Notes: generated by a model not told the origin, from the sequence alone. A stretch of DNA of 64,000 nt from Atherinomorus stipes (GCA_023101725.1 JALJCO010010480.1:153501-217500), one strand, 5' to 3'. Shown: positions 21,914 to 33,470, numbered from the stretch's first letter. Made by a program: numbers and translations.

Positions 21914-23700
21914 CAGGACTGACAGGAGGACAAGACTGGCTAGAAGAGGGTTCAAGAGGAGAGGAAGACTGAGAAAGGAAGCACATACATGTTTAAATAT
22001 AAAGAGAGACAGTTCTGGTGTTGAGGACATTGTAGGAGACCAAATAAGTGGACAGAGGGACAGTCATGATGACTTCAATGGATTTGAAGCTCCAGTTTGA
22101 TCATACATTGGTTTATAGATAAGGAATTAGGTCAAAGGTGAACCCTTATCAGCAGATCTGGGAGAACTGATCAGGTTGTCATGACAACGGAGCCACCTGC
22201 ATGTGTAACGGAGTGACAGTTAATTACAGTTACACAGACTTTATGCTTGAGATTTCTATTGAAAACCAGCTTGGGACCACTCCCCGAACAACTGTCCACT
22301 GAGAGAAAACCGAAACAGATATCAAAATAATTTTTTTCACCGTGAGCGCCACGAGGCTTTGAGGAACTCAGGAATGTATTTTCCTATGTATTATCCTATG
22401 TATTAATGTTAACTAACGTTTAGGATTCGTTGTCCAGATTAAAATGGAGTTTAATAGGAGCAAAATGGTGACTTTCTGAGCTTTAGAGAGCCGTAGTTCG
22501 AAAAAACGGTGCATCTGACAGATTCTTTTGCAGAGGGCTGAAATGAAGACGAGGATTAAATCTACAAAATGATTAAATTTTGTTTCTGTGCTATTCCACT
22601 TCAATGCTCTCTAGAGCATTGGCAGCATAATAACAGAATGACAAGTCAGAGTAGCACTGTTCAAATGCAGAAAAAAAAATCGACCTTTGATTTGTTCTAA
22701 TTTTGCCTAATTGTGACTTAAATCTTCAAATCCTACTGCATGTCTGCGCTGCTGAACAGCATGCAAATTAACAGCGTTCTGCATCAGGTACAGTTGAGAC
22801 ATTGTGTCTCAACTGTAGCTACCTGATGACCACCTCACACATTTCACTAAATTATGTGAAGACCTGACATGCTACGATGTCATGGAATATCAGTTTGTAG
22901 TGCACAAAACAACGTTTGCAGATATAGAAGTTAACTTTAAAAGTAACATAAAGGGAGGGAGATATCTCAGTTCCCAAGTAGCCAGTGCGCATGATCACTC
23001 GGGGGCATAGTGACAGGAGCCACACACTATTTTTACACCCATTTCCATTGAGCAGTACAGTCCGGTACGCTGCGTTTCAGAAGTGGTCCAGCCCATTAAG
23101 GCGAGCATTTTCACTGCAAGTTCATCTTCCACTGAGCAGCTTCCAGGGCCTAAACCAAAAATCCCTAGCGAAGCCATCACGAGCTGCGCCACTGGTGACA
23201 CGTTACTAAAGTATGGCCGTAGGATGTTGACGCGTGTCCACGCATTATTAAATCATGGCAACAGATAATTTACATGTGGTAATGAGACAACCGAGTCGTG
23301 GCCATGTGTCACACGTGTGGAACTAACATAAAAAACTGGTGGCCAGTCGTTACTGATACATCAAGAACTTAAATCATATCCGTATGTTGTCCAAAAACTA
23401 ACTCAGCTGGCTGAAATATGGCGATATTAGGATTTCTCATGTAGGCCTATGGCTGGTAAAACTTCCTCCATCACTCCGATTCCAAAGATGATGCTTGTAA
23501 ATGATCATAAACATCATTATGAAGAAGGAAAATTGTTTTTACCCTCCTACGTCACGCCCAATGATGTGTAAATTCGAAAATAGTTTGCAATTTTATGCCA
23601 CGCGTTATCATTATCATGTTAATTATGTAGTGATAATCATGTTAGCTAACTTGTACACAATAAAGTGTACAACTTTACATATGGAAGTGGATTTCTTTTC
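21914..23700. other. No gene recognised; one hairpin and repeat-like pieces
   Basis: No coding exon was recognised. A strong hairpin lies at 22782-22828. The segment 22985-23270 has gcagtacagtccggtacg and related words that resemble fish MITE sequence, but I could not define its ends. Confidence 0.4.
22782..22828. repeat. Perfect-stem hairpin
   Basis: Stem cagttgagaca (22791-22801) pairs with tgtctcaactg (22805-22815) across a 3-base loop. The outer arms catcaggta (22782-22790) and tacctgatg (22820-22828) also pair, with a small bulge. It may be the centre of a palindromic MITE or a small-RNA precursor. Confidence 0.7.
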
Positions 23701-23723
23701 CACATTTTTATTTTTGGCCTTTT

Positions 23724-23990
23724 TGGGGCGGCTAGGGACCATTTTGTCTTCATTTCATTTTAGATACTTCTTCAAAACTTTTGCTGCACGCTAGTGACTA
23801 GCTGGCTGCTGCGACTGGTGCTGCAGGTCACTGCAGCCACCAGCCAAGCCAAAACGGGAGCACAAACTGATGCTATAACGTTGTTTACTACGCTTACAAT
23901 GTCGTTTTCTTCGTAGTTTCGACTTTTCAGTGTCTTTCAGTTGATCTGGATCGTTTGCTGACGGCAGAAGAATCCAGAACTATCCCTTAC
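23724..23990. repeat. Dispersed repeat C, copy 1
   Basis: The segment with ctagctggctgctgcgact, ggagcacaaactgatgct and gtcttt(c)agttgatctgg recurs inverted at about 63645-63830 (ttctgccgtcagcaaacg, cccagatcaactgaaagaca). The first part (cggctagggaccatttt) is also related to 49785-49870. The family is unknown, but three related sites in one window indicate a dispersed element. Confidence 0.65.
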
Positions 23991-24194
23991 AGTGTCTGAA
24001 TCCACAGCGACGTCTCCTTTCTGGATCAAACTTGTCAGAGCTGCTTTGGTTTTTCTAAAACTCTTTCTTCTCTGCTGCAGATGACAACATTCTCAGTGAT
24101 TGCTCCATCTTTGTTCTTTTCTATCATGCTCTTCCCTCAGCCATCCTCTAAACGTAAGGCTGGAACTGTCATGATCTCCATATGGGTATAATGG

Positions 24195-26496
24195 TTTTTG
24201 GTGGTTTTGGTTAACTGCTGTGACACGGCACCTGTATGCTCTAACACCTGCCCTGGCAGGTGCTTCAGTCAATGAGCTGGTCACTAGCTTTAATGCTAAC
24301 ATGCTGAGTGTCATGGATTCTATTGCTCCTATTAAGGTGAAGGTTATCTCTGGAAGGAAAAAGTCTCCATGGAGAAATTCCACACTGGTGAAAACTGGAA
24401 AGAGAGAGTGTCGGAAAGCTGAGCGCAGATGGAGAAAAACAAAACTACAGGTTCATTATGAGATCTATAAAGAGAAACTTCACTTTTATAATTTACAGCT
24501 GAGGAATGCAAGGAATTCGTATTTTTCTGACATCATCACTAAAAACGGTCATAATGCTCGGGCCTTATTTGCTACAGTCGACAGGCTAACAAACCCTCCT
24601 GTGTCAGTAGCACCTGAATTTTATTCCACCAAAGCCTGCAATGACTTTGCCAAATTCTTCACAGACAAAATCCAAATTATTTGACAAGCTGTTGGTTCAA
24701 CAACAGCAGGTTCAGGTCATGTACTGCGTCCACCAAGTCTAAACACCATGACACAGTTTTATCCCATTACTAGCAAAGAACTGGAGGACATCTTGCATCA
24801 ACTGAACTCCTCCTCTTGCTGTTTGGACATCCTGCCCACTGGTTTTTTAAAAAAAGGTCTCAAAGACCTTGGAGTCAGATCTGCTTCAGATTGTGAACTC
24901 CTCTCTAACGTCAGGTGTTTTCCCAGAGTCACTGAAAACAGCTGTGATCAAACCTCTGCTAAAAAAGGAGAATCTAGACAAGACACAGATGAGCAGCTAC
25001 AGGCCGATCTCCAATCTTCCATTTTTAAGTAAGATCATTGAAAAAGCAGCCTTTCACCAGCTAAATGACTTTTTAAGAGAAAACAACCGTTATGATGTCT
25101 TCCAGTCAGGTTTTAGACAGCACCACAGCACCGAGACTGCTCTGACCAAAGTCATGAATGACATATGTCTGAATACTGACACTGGAAAAATGTCAGTGTT
25201 GGTTTTACTGGATCTCAGTGCTGCATTTGATACAGTTGACCACATTATATTACTCCAACGACTGGAGAAGTGGGTGGGTCTCTCTAGTTCTGTACTAAAC
25301 TGGTTCAAAATGTACTTGGAGAACAGGAAGTACTTTGTGTCAGTAGGCAATTTTACATCTGAGCAGACAAAAATGACCTGCGGAGTTCCCCAGGGCTCTA
25401 TCCTGGGGCCTCTTCTGTTTAATAACTACATGCTCCCACTGGCCCAGGTTATAAAGAACAACAATATTAGTTACCATAGCTACGCAGATGATACACAGCT
25501 ATATATTACAGTATCACCAGGAGACCGGGGCCCTGTACAGGCTCTTGGTAAATGTATTGATGAGATTAATGACTGGATGTGCCTCAACTTTCTTCAGCTG
25601 AACAAAAACAAAACTGAGGTGATTGTTTTTGGAGCCAAAGAGAAACGACAGCAGGTTGTCAGGCAGAACTTCAGTCCATCCACCTAAAAACCACCAATCA
25701 GGCCAGAAATCTGGGTGTAGTGATGGACATCAGACCTAAACTTTGAAAAACACATCAAAGCGATCACTAAATCAGCCGACTATCACCTGAAGAACATCTC
25801 AAGGATAAAAGATCTGATGTCTCAGGAAAATCTGGAAAAACTAGTCCATCATTCATCTTCAGTCGGCTTGATTACTGTAACAGCGTCTTTACTGGTCTAC
25901 CTAAAAAACCAGTTAAACAGCTGCAGCTCATTCAGAACTCTGCTGCCCGAGTTCTCACAAAGACCAGAAAAGTGGACCACATCAGTCCAGTTCTCAGGTC
26001 TTTACACTGGCTGCCAGTCCATCAGAAGACTTTAAAGTTCTGCTGCTGGTCTATAAAGCTCTGAATGGTTTAGGCCCAAAATACATCAGTGACCTCTGAC
26101 CCAGTATGAACCTACTAGACCCCTCAGCCTCAGGTCATCTGGATCCGGTCTTTTATCAGTTCCCAGAGTCAGAACCAGACATGGAGAAGCTGCGTTCAGC
26201 TTCTATGCTCCACATGTCTGGAACAAACTCCCAGAAAGTCTCAGATCAGCTGAAACACTTAGTTTATTTAAATCCAGGTTGAAGACCCACCTGTTCTCAG
26301 CTGCATTTACGTAGATTTTATTCAAAAGTTAAAATCCGCACGTCTCTGTATTCTCTCTTTTTAATCTAAAATGCTTTAATTTTGAATCATGTTTCTAATC
26401 TTTTTTTTTCTCCCTTTTACTAATATTGTTTTATGTAAAGCACTTTGAATTGTTCTGTTCATGAAATGTGCTGTACAAATAAACTTGCCTTGCCTA
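24195..26496 (+). mobile_element. L2/CR1-group LINE, decayed
   Basis: About 2.3 kb of a 5'-truncated non-LTR retrotransposon. In order it carries the segment between endonuclease and polymerase (24220-24684), the reverse transcriptase (24748-25687), a C-terminal region in shifted frames (25690-26040), and a 3' UTR. The 3' UTR has tgtaaagcactttgaattg and atgtgctgtacaaataaa, ending in cttgccttgcc, the usual L2-type tail in fish. Stops and frameshifts occur at 24682 and around 24870, 25687 and 25740, so it cannot encode an intact ORF2. Confidence 0.9.
24869..25687 (+). pseudogene. LINE reverse transcriptase fragment
   Basis: A 272-codon frame with the non-LTR reverse transcriptase blocks: [13 protein letters not shown] and [16 protein letters not shown] (blocks 1-2), [26 protein letters not shown] (first catalytic aspartates), [16 protein letters not shown], and [10 protein letters not shown] with the catalytic YADD. 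In the element it primes at nicked target DNA and copies the RNA. The catalytic motifs are intact in this fragment, but the upstream part is in another frame, the endonuclease is missing and the C-terminus is frameshifted. It is therefore a relic despite the conserved core. Confidence 0.9.
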
Positions 26497-27079
26497 TGCC
26501 CAAAATTTTTTCTCACTGAGATAAAACCAAATTCAGATTTTATAATAACTCTGTTTTTGGACACCCAGTTATTAGGATTCCAAATGTAAGGCTTGAAAAC
26601 TATGAGAAACATACGTAATAGGTAGGGAGGACGAAGACCAAGGAGGCTGATTATCTGTCAGCTTAGAGGCCGGTGCTTGCTACTCCATCGTAGGACCATA
26701 AGAGACAAACACTCATTTTTAGAGAAAGTCAGCTGTGCTGTAAGGCGACCATAAGTTCCTGGAAAGAATCCACAAGCACACAGACCGTCCACAGCCCCTG
26801 CTCAGACGGTCAGGTCAAAGCAGGGGCTGTGACCTGAAATCAGACTAACAGGAATCATATGATGGATTTGTTTGGATCAAATTTAACTGTATCCACAGCT
26901 GCACTGTCAGAAATGTTTCTAAAATTTAGAGTAAAAAACTGCAAAATGCCAACAGTAAAACAACTGTAAATTTGAAACCAGTATACTAGTGTATGGACCC
27001 TTCTCACGTGTGGTTGCGTGGGCAACGTACGTGGATGGCAGAAACATCAACACAGCAGGTTTACTGCTGCAGCAGCATT
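26497..27079. other. No gene recognised
   Basis: Contains a short inverted pair (cccctgctcagacggtcaggtc and tcaaagcaggggctgtgacc, about 26797-26834). No coding evidence. Confidence 0.4.
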
Positions 27080-27094
27080 TTAACTCCATAGAAA

Positions 27095-27222
27095 ATCCTG
27101 GTACCTTCCTGCTTTGTCTTTGGATGCACCGATCGACATTCCAGGATGGGATTAAATTTTCCAGGCCGCCTGCTGACCTTGAGCGGCAAGTTCAATGGGA
27201 TGCTGCCATAAAACGTGATAAA
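27095..27222 (+). pseudogene. THAP-domain exon with a frameshift
   Basis: THAP domains are zinc-dependent DNA-binding modules (C-X2-4-C ... C-X2-H) found in host regulators and in P-element-type transposases. One frame reads CFVFGCTDRHSR, the typical N-terminal zinc pair. After a one-base phase change the adjacent frame reads DGIKFSRPPADLERQVQWDA and then AIKRDK, the typical middle of the domain. A GTAAGT donor follows at 27223 (aaat|gtaagt), where THAP exons commonly end. The open frame containing the second half starts at 26989 but carries the wrong reading for the zinc pair. The distal C-X2-H half was not found. I read it as a broken exon, though a sequencing error is possible. Confidence 0.6.
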
Positions 27223-28234
27223 TGTAAGTGGAAACATGGGAGATCAGGTAGCAGCCGGTAGCAGCTCTGATGTCGGTGGTGAGTTTCCTGCTGATTCTGT
27301 TTTTGGTAGCCTTAAGTTTATTAATATAAAAAAAAAAAGAGATGCGAAAAAAAGAAAAGGACCAGACGCTTCACGTTTGTCAGCTGTTCAGAGACAAACA
27401 GACGTGTGACGGAGGATTATTCTGTCTCCTTCAGGTAAACATGAGACAGCCCGTTGTCCCCAGCTTATGTCCCGTCCAGCTTCGTGTTTGTCTGCGATCC
27501 AGATAAAAAAAGGTGAAAGGAAGATCTGGAAACGTGTGCAAGAAGACAACAAGCTAACGGGAGTTTTCAGTTCTCAGTGTTAATAAAACTTACAAACTTC
27601 TATTTTCCTTTGAGGTGTTAATAAACTAAACCCTCATAAAACAGTATTTTTCTCAGTTATTGTAACGTTAACTCATAAATATAATGTGGAGACGTCCATA
27701 ATGTTGACATGGTGTTAACGTTATCTGCTCCGCTGTTTTCATCTCTGACATAAAGAGGAAATTCTTTGTCTGGGAAACTTTCCACAGCTGAAGGTCTGAT
27801 ACCGTCCTGCACCAGATATTTCGAAGCTTCTAACAACGTGTAATCTTTCATTTCTGCTCCTGTGAAGTGCGACTGTCGATGGGCGAGGTTGTAAATGTCA
27901 TGCTAAGCTAATCAGGCAGCAACAGCTCTGTCTGGTTGCAGTTTTGGAGGTTTGGAAACCAGGATTTGGAAAAATCGTAGCGGTCTTGCACACCAACAAG
28001 TGCAGATTTATTGAAAATATGGCTTTCTGAGCTGGAAACATAAAAGCTGAACTGGCTTAAAAAGACTAAAGTCATGTAAAATCGTCATTAATGAAACAGC
28101 TCACAGCAAGTTTACGTCACCACTGAATGCTGCAGTGGTCCAGGCGAGCTTTCTGCCACCCAGCATGGCTGCGTGACCGAATAGTCACGTGACGGAGAGG
28201 GGTCTATAAGATACATGTAATTACTGTAAATAAA
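27223..28234. other. No gene recognised
   Basis: Includes a lysine-rich plus-strand frame after the THAP exon (27240-27409) and an A run at 27329-27339. No recognisable domain. If the THAP exon belongs to a gene, its next exon could lie here, but I cannot place it. Confidence 0.35.
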
Positions 28235-28530
28235 GAAATGGTGTTGAACTGTACCTTTAACTGTAACAACATGATAAAGACAATTTTGCTGTAAAAATTA
28301 TAAACGTGTGGTAAGATTAAGAGGGAAATACTGTAATCTCACAAATATGTAATCACACTAAAATGAACAGCATTTAGCTGATGAGTACTTTTACATTTAT
28401 GCTATAAAACTGTTTGCAATTCAGCAAGAATACACCTTAATTTAAATAAGATGTTAAAAAATATGGTAATTTTTCCTTTTAAATTTAAAGAAAAACTAAT
28501 AAACCACCGCAAGTTAACATGGACATCACC
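28235..28530. repeat. 296-bp direct repeat, left copy
   Basis: From gaaatggtgttgaactgtac to catggacatcacc. It is repeated at 30838-31133 at the same length with one difference (g at 28273, a at 30876). It directly abuts the 5' end of the G-rich insertion. Confidence 0.97.
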
Positions 28531-30837
28531 TGCTCCCCAGTTTTAACCACACTTAGACACCTAAACACATAAAATAACAACAGCTCACAACCACTTCTGA
28601 GGGGCGGGCCATATAGTGTGTGGAAGGAGAGAGGGGCCGGTTGGGGGGTCATGCCCCCTACGCGACCCCACTCCCGGCATGACTTGGCACTGCCCCTTAG
28701 TTTTAACTGCAAACAACACACATCTTACACACACAGTCATGAGCGGGGGGTGGGGGGGGGGGGGGGGGGGCAGGGTCCTTTCATACCCCGGTCTCCCGGG
28801 GCGCTACTGGGGGGGAGGGGGGGGACAGTGGCTGCTTCACGCGCCAGTGGTTAAGGCTGGCTGCATTGCGGGGGATCTGCTGGCCTGGGGGATGCCTGGC
28901 CTGCTGCGTCCGGGGGTGGGGGATGGGGGTGGTGGTGGGGGGGGACGTGTTGGGGGCTTGGAGCTCACGGCTCCTTCCCCGGCCCGAGCTACCACTCAGG
29001 AGGCACGAGGGCATGGGCAAGAGAGAGGTGGGTATGTAAGAATAATGAATGAGAGTGTGAAAGAGGAAATGTGGGAGGGAGGAACTTGGGCTGGAAGAGG
29101 GAGGAGATGTGGGTAAGTGGTTGAAGGAAAGGGGGGATGGAGGAAGGAGTGGCATGCTCGTGAGTGTCTAGTAGGGATGGTCATGAGGGGCTGAAGGAAG
29201 GAAGGGCGGGAGTGTGATAGGTCAGAGGGATGGGCGGGGCTGGACATGTAAGGGGGGGACTGTATGGGGTATTGGGGGTATAGGGAGGTGGGGGCGTATG
29301 TGTGGGGGGGTAGGGAGGGGGTTGGTGCAGTTATGTGGGGGGAGTGCATGTGTGTGTTAGAGGGTATGAGGAGGTGGGGGTAGGTGTGGACGGTAGAGGG
29401 AGGAGAGTGTTGGGGGGTGGAGGGAGGAGTGAGTGTGGGTATGTAAGGTCGGAGAGCGGAGTGGGTGGGTGTATGTGTGTGTATGGGGGGTACACGGAGG
29501 TGTTGGGTAGGGCTGGGCGGTGTGGGCGGAGGTTCGTATCTCGGTGTTCGTGCCGGGCATCTTGGTGTCGGTGTGGTGCGGTGTGGCTGCGGGTTGGTTG
29601 GGGGCCGGGCGCTTTGGTGGGGGGTGTGGTTTTGTTTGTGGCTTCCGGGGCTTTGTATGCGGGGCGGGCGCAGGGGGGGATCTGTATCTTGTATGTGGTT
29701 GCTCTTGCGGTATTGATGTCTTGAGTGCCCGGGTCTCGATGCGGGGGCGGTGACGGTATATCTTTCAGCCCTAGTGTTGGGGTAGGTGTGTGGGGAGGTG
29801 TGTGTGTGAGCGTGGTGGCGGGCTAGGGGGTGGTAGAGGTGGTGGCGCCCTGGTGTCAGGTGTGTGGGGCAGGGACGTTGGGGTGGGGGCTGGCCTGCCC
29901 TGGGGGGCGTCGTCTGGGGGGTCCGGTCCTCCTGGGTTTCGGTTGGGCCGCCCGGGTCCGGGGGGGGTGGCTGCTCCTGGGCGCTTGGGCCCTGGGCCCG
30001 GCGCTGTCTCCGCTCCGGGGGACGCCCGGCGCCCGGGTGGGGTCGGCAGCTGCTGGTCTTGGTCCGCTGGGGCCTGGGCCCCCAGACTGCAGGGGGCTCC
30101 GGCTGGGGCCGCCTTTGCCGCCCTTCGGGGGGATGCATGTCCGCTCTTTGGGGGGGGGGTAGCTGGGATCTGGGCCTCTGGGTGGCTGCTGGGGGCATGG
30201 GTCGTGAGCCTTGCGGGCTTTCTCCTCCTTGCAGAGACGAGGCTGCATCTGCATGACTGTATCACCACGGAGACCCTTTATTATGCATGTTGACACTGTG
30301 ACACTGCTTCCCATTGCGATGACTAGGTTGTACCTCTTCTCTACTTCCCATTGCGATGACTAGGTTGTACCTCTTCTCTACTTCCCATTGCGATGACTAG
30401 GTTGTACCTCTTCTCTGCGTAGTTCTGCGTGTGTTTGTGTGTGTTTGTATGATTTTGTTTTCCAACAGAGACCTTGGTTGTTTAGGGATTGCGGTACAGA
30501 TGTACCAGTGAACTGTGTAAGTGGATCCATGTTTTCTCTCCTCTCTCTCTTCCTCTTCCTTACTCCTTTCTCTCTGTTTCACTTTCTATCATTACCTCTG
30601 TTAACTTTCATTTCTCCCTTGTCAGGCCCAGCAGTATGAAATGGAATGGTGTAATAGACAAATGTTTAAATAAAGAAATAAAATGAATAAACATGATATC
30701 AAGTGGAGCCTTATGTTCATAAAGCTCCGCTTGGTAAAGCAAAACTGTTCAACAGAATAAAGCAATCAGATTTCCATTCTGCTTGCTTCGATGCTGGACA
30801 GGACAAGTAAAAGAAAAAAAAAAAAAAAAAAAAAAAA
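28531..30837 (+). mobile_element. G-rich poly(A)-tailed retroposed insertion, 2307 bp
   Basis: Bounded by the two 296-bp direct repeats. It begins tgctccccagttttaacc and ends in a run of about 24 A at 30814-30837, preceded by several aataaa signals (30670-30760). Poly(A) plus flanking duplication is the mark of target-primed reverse transcription. The first 1.75 kb is strongly G-rich on the plus strand, with many G4 runs and a 19-G run at 28752-28770. The last 0.5 kb is ordinary and includes a 37-bp tandem triplicate. I see no reverse transcriptase. The long frames on both strands in the G-rich part (up to 400 codons, minus) are low-complexity and not credible proteins. The parent could be a LINE 5' region or a non-coding RNA. 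Confidence 0.75.
30308..30418 (+). repeat. Three tandem copies of a 37-bp unit
   Basis: Units start at 30308, 30345 and 30382, each beginning ttcccattgcgatgactagg and continuing ttgtacctcttctct. The copies are nearly identical and lie inside the poly(A)-tailed insertion. Confidence 0.97.
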
Positions 30838-31133
30838 GAAATGGTGTTGAACTGTACCTTTAACTGTAACAACATAATAAAGACAATTTTGCTGTAAAAA
30901 TTATAAACGTGTGGTAAGATTAAGAGGGAAATACTGTAATCTCACAAATATGTAATCACACTAAAATGAACAGCATTTAGCTGATGAGTACTTTTACATT
31001 TATGCTATAAAACTGTTTGCAATTCAGCAAGAATACACCTTAATTTAAATAAGATGTTAAAAAATATGGTAATTTTTCCTTTTAAATTTAAAGAAAAACT
31101 AATAAACCACCGCAAGTTAACATGGACATCACC
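30838..31133. repeat. 296-bp direct repeat, right copy
   Basis: Matches 28235-28530 except for one base. It follows the poly(A) run directly. Beyond it the host sequence continues as aggaagcaacatatgacg. Confidence 0.97.
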
Positions 31134-31204
31134 AGGAAGCAACATATGACGTCATCACTCATGACGAGAGCCGTCGTCCACGAAGCCGCTTTGAGCGAAG
31201 CCTG

Positions 31205-31320
31205 AAACGCAGCAGGGGCTCCGGTGGTAGAGCAAAGGGTGGTGGTTCAAATCCTGCCCCCGTAGTCATCTGTTGATGTGTCCTTCCTTCACCCTCCTTA
31301 CCTCCAGTGAGGGTGTCACT
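31205..31320 (+). mobile_element. tRNA-derived SINE fragment
   Basis: Head-like ggggctccggtggtagagca, B box ggttcaaatcc (31244-31254), then gatgtgtccttccttcaccc and ctccttacctccagtgaggg. It is the same family as the split SINE at 19338, with internal deletions and no tail. Confidence 0.75.
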
Positions 31321-31493
31321 AAACGTATGTGCTTATTTCTACAGAACATTACTGTAGATCGGGTTATGATGTATCATTCTTTAATTGTAATTTACTGTAA
31401 AAAACAAAGACAAAAACAAACACATCAACACTATTTAACCTTGTAACTCACAGCTCTAAAGCCATGCCGTAATGTCTTATACATGGTCACCAT

Positions 31494-31552
31494 ATTTTTT
31501 GCGGTAAAATTCTGGCAACCACAGCTGCCAGTAGTTTACCGTAAAACATATC
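31494..31552. repeat. Palindromic MITE core
   Basis: The sequence gcggtaaaattctggcaacc followed by acagctgccagtagtttacc is an imperfect palindrome (ggtaaa/tttacc; ctggcaacc/gctgccag). This pattern is common in teleost MITEs. Confidence 0.55.
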
Positions 31553-31789
31553 ATACACAAAGCTGAGTTAGGGAAGCAAAGCTCCGCCGGGGGGGGCTCC
31601 ACCGGGGGGGCTGCTGGCTCAGACATCCACACGCTCGCTGTCTCCTGGAGTGTTTATCTGACTCTGAGGTGCATGTCTTGCCTCTCACGAGCATTTGTTT
31701 GTCTCCAGGCGGATTTCAGCCACTGTGTTCGTGGGTTTAGGCCTTGAGCTGATTCACAAAATCCTCTCTCTGAATTAGTCCTCCTCAGC

Positions 31790-32620
31790 TGCCTCCCCCG
31801 CCAAAAGCGGCAGCTCTGACTGGTCCGGGCGGCGGGTTCAGCACCTCGGACAGCGAACCTCCTGATAGGCTGGAACCCGCCAGCGGCCAATGGCTTCCGC
31901 GATGCGGCTGCGGCACGCGCGAGCCCGCAGCATCAGCGGAGGCAGCAGCATCCCGGCCGCAGCCAATCAGAGGGCGGCGATTCTCTCCCACATCCAACCC
32001 GAATAACTGCAGATGCCCGCATCCATCCGCCTCTCCGGAGCAGGTCTGCATGGAGGGACGGAGCTGACATGTTGGATATCACAGAGGCGGATTCAGCTCC
32101 TTTATGTTGCTTTAACCTTTTAGATCAGTACCTGAGGTGTTATTTCTTCATGTGTGGGGAGGTGTGAACGAGCCTGCGCATCGGAGCGAGACATCAACAG
32201 CTACGACCGTCAATGGAAGACATCTTTGCGCTCGCTCCAAGCGCAGGAGTGAAGCATTTATCCACCAGCGCTCTGCTTCTGGTTCCCACGCGACAGGTGA
32301 GGGGCTGCTCATAAACGAAGATTTACACACGGCAGAAGCCCCCCCGCGAGAAAAGCTGTGGTTGGAGGGGGGGGATCTAGGTTATTATCCGGGACTGAAC
32401 CATTTTCACGCCCTGGACCCGGAGATCAGGCGGCTCCTGGTGGCGCTGTGGATCCCGGGACTGGATCGCGTCTCTCCAGTTTGCCCAGCAGCCAGGGGGG
32501 GGGGGGGGGGTCTGGGTGGGATTCATGGATTCCTCAAGAACAGAGGATTGATTAGAAGGTAGGAAAACGGAGGGCTGATGCGCGTGCCAACATCTTCTTT
32601 CTTCTGTAACCGGGAGAATG
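31790..32620 (+). promoter_or_regulatory. CpG-rich block, candidate cdk5r1 promoter and non-coding first exon
   Basis: Rich in CpG, with a GC box (ccgggcggcggg, about 31825), CCAAT boxes ggccaatgg (31885-31893) and agccaatcag (31961-31970), and no TATA. Downstream plus-strand splice donors are acag|gtgagg (GT at 32297) and gaag|gtagga (GT at 32559). The next coding gene on this strand is cdk5r1, whose 5' UTR begins at a splice acceptor at 39811/39812. A first non-coding exon here and an intron of about 7.3 kb is the simplest reading. The 141-codon frame at 32137-32562 has no recognisable domain. Confidence 0.5.
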
Positions 32621-33217
32621 TTGGAAAAGTCCAAACCTCCTCCATTCTGCGGCTCTAATGTCCTGTTGCTCAAAACACGAAACACGCAGCGTCATTTGTG
32701 GATGTTTGCGCCACAGAGGCTTTAAAAGCGCCGCTTATAAGCGGGTGTTTCTGGGGCTGTCTTGTGTCGGGAGGGAGGGGGTGGATACAAGGCTTCCATT
32801 TTGAAGCTAAGATGGATGCTTGCGCACATTTCTTCAGCCTCTCTGAGGCCTTTTCTTGGTTCTTATATAATGCTGATGAGCGCTGGTGGGCCGCGCGAGC
32901 GCTGCCTCCATATGCGACAGTATGTTGCTACGGTGTGTGCACTTGACCTCTAACATGGAAACCGGTTCTTTATGTGGTGTGCAGACATAAAAGCATCAAA
33001 GCATTCCTGCAGAACAATTCAACAGTTTAGCTTTTTCAGATGATCTTTTACATGAGAGGAACATTAGAGAGCTGGAGTTTAAATGGAAATGATTTCAAAC
33101 TGATCTGAAAGAAAGCTGCAGCTAAACTCATGTTATGTGAAATTCCGACCAAATGTGGCAATTGACGGTCCTGTCACTATGCCTCCGAATCTTCATGTTC
33201 CCTGATTCCATGGCCAT
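32621..33217. other. No gene recognised
   Basis: Probable 5' intron of cdk5r1. No coding motif or repeat family was recognised. Confidence 0.4.
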
Positions 33218-33300
33218 GGAGATGTCCCTTTGGCTGACTGGTTAGCACGCTTGACTCGTACCCGGGAGTATGGGGATCGAATCCCGCCCGGGCCCTCCCT
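33218..33300 (+). mobile_element. tRNA-like SINE head
   Basis: Reads tttggctgactggttagcac with an A-box-like start and a B box ggatcgaatcc (33273-33283). The acceptor stem does not pair as in a true tRNA, and a non-tRNA body follows. A more decayed relative (ggttgactggttagtgtctg, ttggaatcc) is at about 36755-36825. Confidence 0.6.
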
Positions 33301-33470
33301 TCTCCTGCCACACAAAATTAAAAGTTTTCCTCCAAGGAACCTGAACAAAAAGATGAGTGAGTGTAGATTTTCTTCGCATGTCTTCCTCCTCTTTCCTTCA
33401 AAGGGAAAAAGCTTTTTTCACTTCTAAAAATAACTTTCTGATCAGTTAATCTTTGTGGTAACAGGTTTTC

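Noticed and set aside
21079..21933. 284-codon minus-strand frame
   Set aside because: Read-through of a GACA/GATA satellite (SIYLSIYL, VCLSQSLS). No start context or domain.
24869..25687. An active LINE reverse transcriptase
   Set aside because: YADD is intact, but the upstream and downstream parts are in other frames and the endonuclease is absent.
28996..30198. 400-codon minus-strand proline/histidine-rich frame and several plus-strand glycine-rich frames
   Set aside because: They arise from strong G skew on one strand. Low complexity, no domains, and multiple overlapping frames are open at once.
33218..33300. A functional tRNA gene
   Set aside because: A and B boxes are present, but acceptor and anticodon stems do not pair well and a SINE-like body follows. 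A decayed relative at 36755 supports a SINE.
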